NCBI RefSeq assembly: GCF_000499385.1
Contig: NW_013653637.1
Coordinates: forward strand, 15,001 to 25,000
Length of the DNA stretch: 10,000 bases
From: Eimeria necatrix
Lineage: Eukaryota; Apicomplexa; Conoidasida; Eucoccidiorida; Eimeriidae
Direction of reading: 5' to 3'
Positions 5,430-10,000 of the stretch are shown piece after piece. How positions within the stretch are numbered: position 1 is the first letter of the stretch; the number at the start of each line of letters is the position of its first letter. The translations under genes were made by a program, and so were the position numbers. The notes under the pieces are model-generated. The model did no database searches, was not told the DNA's origin, and saw nothing but the letters and a program-made list of their open reading frames with translations.

Positions 5430-5675
5430 GCTGCTGCTGCTGCTGCTGCTGCTGTTGCAAGTGGTGCTGCTGCTGCTGCTGTTGCTACTGGTGCTGCTGC
5501 TGCTGCTGTGGCTACTGCTGCTGCCGCTGCTGCTGTTGCTACTGGTGCTGCTGCTGCTGTTGCTACTGGTGCTGCTGTTGCTGTTGCTACTGGTGCTGCT
5601 GTTGCTGTTGCTACTGGTGCTGCAGCTGCTGCTGCAGCTGCTGCTGCTGCTGCTGCTGCAGCTGCTGCTGCTGGA
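5430..5675 (+). repeat. CTG tract with 24-bp minisatellite
   Basis: TTGCTACTGGTG recurs at 5482, 5536, 5560, 5584 and 5608. The last four are exactly 24 bases apart, and the first gap of 54 contains one degenerate unit. Long open frames here (poly-Leu, poly-Cys, Val-Ala-Thr-Gly-Ala) are a consequence of the repeat. The tract is downstream of the DHHC stop and nothing shows that it is translated. Confidence 0.88.
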
Positions 5676-6109
5676 TTTACATAATTTCTTTTATTCTTCG
5701 TCTTATTATATTTAAATTAATTCCTTTATTTATTTCATCTTTAGATTTCAATAATTTCATTTATTTCTTTTTATGTTTTTATTTAGTCGCGCATCGTCAA
5801 ATGGAATTATTTGGTGAAATGAAGTTTGAAATAAACAAAAAATGAAAAACAATTAAATAAATAATTTCTTTTAATTAAAGTTGGAAATAAACAAACAGCA
5901 AATAAAAATTAAATAAATAATTTGTTTGGCAATTAATTCATTTGCATTGAAGAGCCATTTAGGCTGACTGCAGTACTGGCAGCAGCAGCAGCGGCCCCGC
6001 GGCTGGGGAGCAGCAAAAGGGTCTATCGGCCCTTTTTTTGGAGCTTTTTTTATAATTAAAAGAATAAAAAACATAAAAATTACTTTTAACTGAAGTTTTC
6101 CTTTCGTTT
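5676..6109. other. AT-rich intergenic stretch, no gene recognised
   Basis: Mostly A/T with TTTATTT and AATTAAATAAAT motifs. A GC-richer island at 5955-6040 carries a short CAG run. A - strand open frame crosses it but has no recognisable domain. Confidence 0.6.
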
Positions 6110-6130
6110 GCGGCGATTTCGTTTCGTTTT

Positions 6131-6188
6131 GAGCTGCACGTACACCTGAGCGCCGGCGAAGTGACCCGCCGGGGTGTACGTACAGCTC
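6131..6188. repeat. Inverted repeat of a GTAC-centred palindromic motif
   Basis: GAGCTGCACGTACACC (6131-6146) and GGTGTACGTACAGCTC (6173-6188) are inverted copies with 15 of 16 positions complementary, separated by a 26-base GC-rich spacer. The pair could fold as a hairpin or bind a dimeric factor. It lies in a GC-rich island between the two genes. Confidence 0.85.
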
Positions 6189-6604
6189 GCGGGTGGCGGC
6201 GCGCGCGGACTCAGGGGCCATTTCGCCGCATTTTTAGTTCTTTTAAAGTGAAATAAAAAACAAAAGAAATAAATTTGATTTTAATTTTTAAAAAATTGCG
6301 AAAAACGGCCGCGGGGCGCGTGGGAGGACCGCAGCCGCTGCTGCGGCGGCGCCGCAGTGCAGCAGCTGCCTGCTGCTGCTGCTGCTGCTGCTTGTGCAGC
6401 CAACTTGTTCCTTTTTGCTGCTTTTACTTTATTATTTTCGAATTTGCGAAACAAAAAGATTAAAAGTCATTTATATCCCTTAAAGGAACGAAACCGAGCA
6501 GGTAATTTGCGGGGGGAGCTGTATATACACCCGGAAGCTGCACTCCGCACCCACGCCCCCAAAGCGCCCTCTAAAGGAAAAGAGAAACAAATCTATTTTG
6601 CTGC
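6189..6604. other. Intergenic stretch with GC-rich islands, no gene recognised
   Basis: GC-rich segments (6189-6225, 6305-6400, 6505-6570) alternate with AT-rich sequence. They include a CTG run (6370-6393) and one GTGTAC-type motif, GAGCTGTATATACACC (6516-6531). No domain is readable on either strand. Confidence 0.55.
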
Positions 6605-6609
6605 TTCGC

Positions 6610-6638
6610 AAACCCTAAACCCTAAACCCTAAACCCTA
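6610..6638 (+). repeat. AAACCCT array, intergenic
   Basis: Four heptamers. Confidence 0.88.
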
Positions 6639-6704
6639 GCGCAGCGCAGCAAGCTTGGCGGCCGCGTTCTGGGCCGCGCACAGGCGAAACGGGAGCCGCT
6701 CTCC

Positions 6705-6732
6705 AAACCCTAAACCCTAAACCCTAAACCCT
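6705..6732 (+). repeat. AAACCCT array, intergenic
   Basis: Four heptamers, followed directly by the palindrome-like GGTGTCTGTACACC (6735-6748). Confidence 0.88.
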
Positions 6733-6840
6733 CGGGTGTCTGTACACCGCAGCTGCAGCGCGAAGCAGCGCGAGATCGCCAGACACCGCAACTTCGAAAT
6801 TAAATTTAAATTGAAAAGAATTTAACTGGAAAATAAAAAG

Positions 6841-6905
6841 AAAGAAAGCTGCTGCTCTGGCTGCAGCACGAGCTGCAGCAGCAGCAGCAGCAGCAGCAGC
6901 AGCTC
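6841..6905 (+). repeat. CAG/CTG triplet tract, intergenic
   Basis: CTG and CAG runs include a pure CAG block at about 6876-6903. A - strand frame through it gives poly-Ala with no other features. Confidence 0.8.
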
Positions 6906-6910
6906 GCCCC

Positions 6911-6929
6911 AAACCCTAAATTAGGGTTT
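6911..6929. repeat. Head-to-head heptamer palindrome
   Basis: AAACCCTAAATTAGGGTTT is a perfect inverted repeat of 9-base arms around one base, joining C-strand and G-strand telomere-like units. Confidence 0.9.
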
Positions 6930-7017
6930 CGCTGCTGCTGCAGCAAACCCCAAAAAAATCCAAACGAGACAGCAGACGAAGCCTCTGGAGCCACTTGAAG
7001 AACAAAAGAAGACAAAA

Positions 7018-7240
7018 AGAAATTAAAGAAATTAAAGATTAAAGAAATTAAAGAAATTAAAGAAATTAAAAGAAATTAAAGAAATTAAAGAAATTAAAAG
7101 AAATTAAAGAAATAAAAAGAAATAAAAGAAATAAAAGAAATAGAAAGAATTAAAGACAGAAGAAGAAAGAAACAAATAAAATAAAAAGAAAAGAAATAAA
7201 AGGAAAAGAAATAAAAAAGAAAAAGAAATTAAAAAAGATT
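7018..7240 (+). repeat. GAAATTAAA tandem repeat decaying into A-rich sequence
   Basis: GAAATTAAA units (9 bases, with 10-base variants) tandemly repeat from about 7018 to 7110, then become [13 protein letters not shown]. The strand is strongly purine-rich. No coding frame is readable. Confidence 0.85.
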
Positions 7241-7297
7241 TGCTGCTGTCTTTTTAGTTTAAATGCGACAAAGACAAATACTGTATATATATTACTT

Positions 7298-7300
7298 CAT

Positions 7301-7344
<44 letters not shown>

Positions 7345-7345
7345 A
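7298..7345 (+). repeat. AAAT tract
   Basis: Tandem AAAT upstream of the 14-3-3 exon. A TTTA tract in the opposite sense follows at 7396-7424, so the two could pair. Confidence 0.88.
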
Positions 7346-7489
7346 AAAATAAATAGATTAATTAAGTAAACTAATTGTAATTAAGTAATTAGAATTAATT
7401 AATTTATTTATTTATTTATTTATTTTTAAAATAAAAAAGGAAAAAACAGAAAAAGAGAAAAAGACCTTTTCGCGAGTTTCTTTCTTGAC

Positions 7490-7589
7490 AAAACAAAAAA
7501 ACAAAAAACAAATAAACAAATCAAATAATAAACAAACAAATTAATTAATCAATTAAATAAACAAACAAACAAACAAATAAACAAACAAA

Positions 7590-7636
<47 letters not shown>

Positions 7637-7640
7637 ATAT
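7490..7640 (+). repeat. AAAC/AAAT tetranucleotide tract before the 14-3-3 exon
   Basis: AAAC units pass into AAAT units, ending AATATTTTATTTTCAG at 7651. Together with 7241-7297 this is probably 5' UTR intron or promoter; no exon is recognised. Confidence 0.8.
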
Positions 7641-7655
7641 TTTATTTTCAGGAAA

Positions 7656-7721
7656 ATGACAAGAGAAGATTTGGTTTATGTCGCCAGCGTGGCGCAGGAG
7701 ACGGAAAGATCTGACGATGTT
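7656..7721 (+). CDS. 14-3-3 gene, first recognised exon (helix 1)
   Basis: The codons read MTREDLVYVASV and AQETERSDDV. The donor GTGGGC at 7722 is chosen over GTTGTG at 7719 because V|IKIMKEVV then aligns residue for residue with the usual DEMVEFMKKVV segment. Upstream, TTTATTTTCAG ends at 7651, so bases 7652-7655 (GAAA) may be exonic too. Confidence 0.85.
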
Positions 7722-8573
7722 GTGGGCAATTTTATTTAAATTAATTTCTTTTTTAATTCTTTTTTAATTCTTTTTTAATTCTTTTTTTATTCTTTTTTGA
7801 TTCTTTTTTTATTCTTTTTTGGTTCTTTTTGCTTTTATTTTTCTCCTTATTTATCTCCTTATTTGTTTCTTTATTTGGTCTTTTATTTATCTTTTTTGGA
7901 GATTTTATTTTTCGCTTTTTGGACGTTTATTTGACTTCTTTCGACTTTCTATTTGTCTTTTTTCTTTTTATCATTTCATTTATCTTTTTATTTGTTTCTT
8001 TATTTGCCTTTTTTTATCTTTTTATTTATCTTTTTTTTGACTTTTTATTCATCTCTTTATTATCTCTTTATTATCTTTTTGTTTATCTCTTTATTACCTT
8101 TTTACTAATTTTTTTATCTTTTTGTTTATCTCTTTATTTTCCTTTGCATTTATTTATTTATTTTTCTTTTTATTTATTTTTTATTTATCTCTTTGTTATC
8201 TTTTTATTTATCTCTTTATTATCTTTTTATTTATCTCTTTATTATCTTTTTATTTATCCCTTTATTATCTTTTTATTTATTTCTCTATTTGTCGCTTTAT
8301 TTGTTTGCATTTATTCCTTTATTTTCTCTTTATTTATCTTTTTATTTGTTTCTAATCTTTACTTTTTTTCTTTTTCTTTTTCAATTTGTCTTTTTTTTAT
8401 TTTCCTTTTATTTGTCGTTTTTGTTTTTGTCTTTTTTCTGTTTCTCTTAAAACCCTTTTTTGTAATTTCTTTCTTTACTTCTTTTTCAATTCTTTTCCTT
8501 TTTCTTCACTCAATTAATCAGTTATTTTATTATTAATTAATTGTTTATTTACTTATCTATTTCTCTGTTAATT

Positions 8574-8629
<56 letters not shown>

Positions 8630-9832
8630 TTATTCATTTTTATCTTCAGATTAAGATAATGAAAGAAGTTGTTGCGGAGAAGAAGGGCCTCACGAGAGAC
8701 GAAGCCACTCTATTTTCTCGTAAACAAATTTACAATAAAATAAATAAAATAAAATAAAATAATAAATAAAATAACAAATAAATAAATAAATAAAACAAAT
8801 AAAATGAATAAAACAAGAGAATTAGAGATTAAAACAACGAATAAAATGAAACAAATGAAAAATTAAATGAAATAAACCGGGGATTTAAGCGCAGTGCATG
8901 CATTACTTTGCATGTATTTTTCTTTCTCGATTTTCTCGAAAACTGTTTATTCTTTTTCTTTTATTTTTAAACCAGAAGATGAAGGAGAAAAAGATCTTCA
9001 AAACTATCTAACTCTTTTTGAAAAAGGATAATTAGTTTCCGAATTGTTTCTTTTTTTGTCTCCTTTTTTCCGCAGTTGGTTACAAACAAAAGATCACCAG
9101 CTGTCGAAACACCTGGAGAAACATCAGCGGAATCGAATCCAAAGGCCTCGAGACAGGAAATCCAATTCCTGTCAGTTTTAAAACTTTTAAAACTTTAAAA
9201 GTTTTAAAACTTTTTAAACTTTTAAAAGTTTTAAAACATTTTAAATCATTTTAAACATTTCAAACTTTTGAATTCTTTTTCTCCTTTTTTGTCTCTTTTA
9301 ATTCTCCTTTTTGTCCTCCTTTTTGTCCTCCGTTTTGTTCTTCTTTTTTATCTTTTTTGGTTTTCTTTTTCCACTTTTTTGTTTTTTTATTCTTTTTGTC
9401 TCTTTTTGTTTTTATTTTGGCATTTCCCATTTTTGTTTCTTTTTTTTCTTTTTGTTTTCTTTCTCGTCTTCTTTTGTCTCCTTTTATTTTTATTTTTCTT
9501 TTTTGTCCTTTTTTGTTTCTTTTCTTCTTTTTTTGAATCTTTTTTATTTCCTTTTTCTCCTTTTTTCTTCTTTTCTTTTCCTTCCTTTTTGTCCTTCTCT
9601 TTGTCTCTTCTTTCTTTTTTTTCCTTTTTCTTTTTTTCTTTTTTCTTTTTCTTTTTATTTTTATTTTTAAAATTCTTTCATTCCTTTTTGTTTTATTTTT
9701 TGTTTTTCTCGTCGCTCTTTCGCCATTTCTCCACTTCTTATTTTCATTTTTCCTTATTATTTAATTACTATTATTAATTTACTATTATTTACTTATTTAT
9801 TTATTTTATTTATTTATTTATTTATTATTCAT

Positions 9833-9879
<47 letters not shown>

Positions 9880-10000
9880 TTTGTTTAGGAAAGGCTTTTG
9901 AGCTACCGGCGAGAGATCGAACAAGAGACAGAACAAATCTGCAATGAAGTGCTAGAACTCGTAGACAGAGGTTTGCTGCTGCTGCTGCTGCTGCTGCTGC
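7656..10000 (+). CDS. Divergent 14-3-3 family protein, spliced, 3' part outside the window
   Basis: 14-3-3 proteins are cytosolic dimers that bind phospho-Ser/Thr peptides. Joined exons 7656-7721, 8650-8719, 9076-9170 and 9889-9970 give about 104 residues covering helices 1 to 4, some two fifths of a usual 245-residue protein. Family signatures in order are REDLVY, ETERSDD (usual AERYDEM), IMKEVV, LFSLGYK, CRNTWRNISGIESKG (usual RRASWRIISSIEQK), and YRREIEQETEQICNEVLELV. The Lys and Arg equivalent to phosphate-binding K49 and R56 of the human zeta form are present, as is the helix 4 YR-x-KIE-type segment. The helix 1 Tyr of AERY is Ser, and R55 is Cys. It is clearly less conserved than the canonical apicomplexan 14-3-3, so it is probably a second paralogue. 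The start is taken at ATG 7656, but TTTTCAG directly upstream (7651) suggests an additional 5' exon or a 5' UTR intron. Confidence 0.88.
7739..8570 (+). repeat. T-rich low-complexity interior of 14-3-3 intron 1
   Basis: Several hundred bases are extremely T-rich with little purine, built from TTCTTTTTTA and TTTATCTCTTTATTATC-like units. Long Phe/Leu/Ser open frames result from this composition and are not genes. It includes the 23-bp tandem repeat at 8187-8278. Confidence 0.85.
8187..8278 (+). repeat. 23-bp tandem repeat in 14-3-3 intron 1
   Basis: ATCTCTTTATTATCTTTTTA-type units start at 8187, 8210, 8233 and 8256, an exact 23-base period. Confidence 0.88.
8570..8632 (+). repeat. TTTA tract before acceptor of 14-3-3 exon 2
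   Basis: Tandem TTTA, ending 17 bases before TATCTTCAG. Confidence 0.9.
8650..8719 (+). CDS. 14-3-3 gene, exon 2 (helices 1-2 to start of helix 3)
   Basis: The acceptor is TATCTTCAG. Phase-0 codons read IKIMKEVVAEKKGLTRDEA and TLFS, and the last base C joins TT of the next exon to give Leu. The donor is GTAAAC (8720). GLTRDEATLFS corresponds to the usual ELSVEERNLLS turn before helix 3. Confidence 0.88.
8732..9070. other. 14-3-3 intron 2, A-rich then T-rich, no exon
   Basis: AATAAAATAAA repeats (8732-8875), a TGCATGCA octamer (8895-8902), and a less repetitive segment (8970-9040) that has stops in all frames within short distances. The flanking 14-3-3 exons join exactly without it. Confidence 0.75.
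9076..9170 (+). CDS. 14-3-3 gene, exon 3 (helix 3)
   Basis: The acceptor is TTTTTTCCGCAG. The codons read GYKQKITSCRNTWRNISGIE and SKGLETGNPIP. The Lys of GYK and the Arg of CRNTW are the phosphate-contacting positions of the family. The donor is GTCAGT (9171) in phase 0. Confidence 0.9.
9174..9260 (+). repeat. AAAACTTTT palindromic tandem repeat
   Basis: Repeated TTTTAAAAC and AAAAGTTTT units begin right after the GTCAGT donor. They are highly self-complementary. Confidence 0.85.
9268..9780 (+). repeat. T-rich low-complexity interior of 14-3-3 intron 3
   Basis: TTTTTCTTTTTGTC-like pyrimidine-rich sequence. Its Phe-rich open frames are a by-product of composition. Confidence 0.85.
9784..9886 (+). 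repeat. TTTA tract before acceptor of 14-3-3 exon 4
   Basis: Nearly perfect TTTA ending TTTGTTTAG at 9888. Confidence 0.92.
9889..9970 (+). CDS. 14-3-3 gene, exon 4 (helix 4)
   Basis: The acceptor is TTTGTTTAG after a TTTA tract. The codons read ERLLSYRREIEQETEQICNE and VLELVDR, the helix 4 segment with the Y-R-x-x-I-E and I-C-N-x-V-L-x-L-x-D signature. The likely donor is GTTTGCTG at 9971, leading into a CTG tract at the window edge. If unspliced, the frame would continue as Gly and poly-Leu. Confidence 0.85.
9973..10000 (+). repeat. CTG tract at window edge
   Basis: Pure CTG follows the last base of the 14-3-3 exon 4 or lies within it. Confidence 0.85.

Noticed and set aside
6651..6668. 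Adjacent HindIII and NotI recognition sites suggesting vector DNA
   Set aside because: Flanking sequence on both sides is heptamer-rich like the rest of the window, and no further vector sequence is seen.
1242..6732. Possibility that the heptamer arrays mark a chromosome end
   Set aside because: Arrays are short, occur in both orientations, and lie inside a reconstructed gene, so they are interstitial.
5871..6912. Minus-strand open frames at 5871-6221 and 6724-6912
   Set aside because: They cross AT-rich sequence and the palindromic motifs, have no recognisable domain, and are not supported by splice or family evidence.
7819..8536. Long Phe/Leu/Ser-rich open frames, also at 9268-9777
   Set aside because: They are produced by extremely T-rich intron sequence. 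The flanking 14-3-3 exons join exactly across them.
8895..8902. TGCATGCA, a known ApiAP2-type motif in Plasmodium
   Set aside because: A single copy within an intron. An 8-mer is weak evidence for regulation.
8972..9035. Less repetitive segment with an acceptor-like AACCAG, a possible extra 14-3-3 exon
   Set aside because: Stops occur quickly in all frames, and exon 8719 joins exon 9076 in phase to give the expected LFSLGYK.

Overview
The window looks like nuclear DNA of an apicomplexan of the genus Eimeria, most likely E. tenella, a chicken coccidian. The evidence is the mixture of interstitial telomere-like heptamers (AAACCCT/TTTAGGG), very abundant CAG/CTG triplet tracts read mostly as Ala, Gln, Ser or Leu runs, TTTA tetranucleotide tracts, and spliced protein genes of apicomplexan type. 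This is the repeat-rich ('R-segment') landscape known from Eimeria chromosomes. The genus is inferred from composition, not from an alignment.

Two genes can be reconstructed, both on the + strand and both heavily split. Gene 1 (about 370 to 5346, 5' end not resolved) encodes a DHHC-type protein S-acyltransferase. Eleven exons join in one frame: end of TM1, TM2 and the DPG motif (370-425, 907-1248), two small linker exons (1301-1351, 1411-1467), the cysteine-rich domain up to DHH (1511-1614), the catalytic Cys to TM3 plus a long low-complexity loop (2056-2960), a 36-base micro-exon (3180-3215), TM4 with a TTGID motif (3364-3451), the cytosolic tail motif (3961-4051, start of 4490-4826), and an Ala-rich C-terminus (5056-5346). 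The exon lengths sum to 2358 bases, an exact multiple of three, with no internal stop. Gene 2 (7656 to beyond 10000) encodes a divergent 14-3-3 protein. Four exons (7656-7721, 8650-8719, 9076-9170, 9889-9970) give about 104 residues of the N-terminal half, and the gene runs off the window.

The region 5347-7651 is intergenic or 5' UTR. It holds a 24-bp minisatellite (about 5482-5628), AT-rich stretches, a cluster of GTAC-centred palindromes (6131-6188, 6516-6531, 6735-6749), heptamer arrays and a GAAATTAAA tandem repeat. It is the likely control region of the 14-3-3 gene.

The most striking observation is that the simple repeats supply the splice signals. Three introns of 43-59 bases in gene 1 are almost wholly TTTAGGG units. 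Two further introns begin GTAAACCC, one begins GCAAACCC, and TTTA tracts or a CTG tract abut several acceptors. Two introns of gene 1 appear to be GC-AG. A 14-16 bp palindrome (GGTGTACGTACACC and relatives) recurs seven times, twice inside coding exons. All exon models rest on reading frame, splice-site phase and remembered family motifs; no alignment or transcript data were available.
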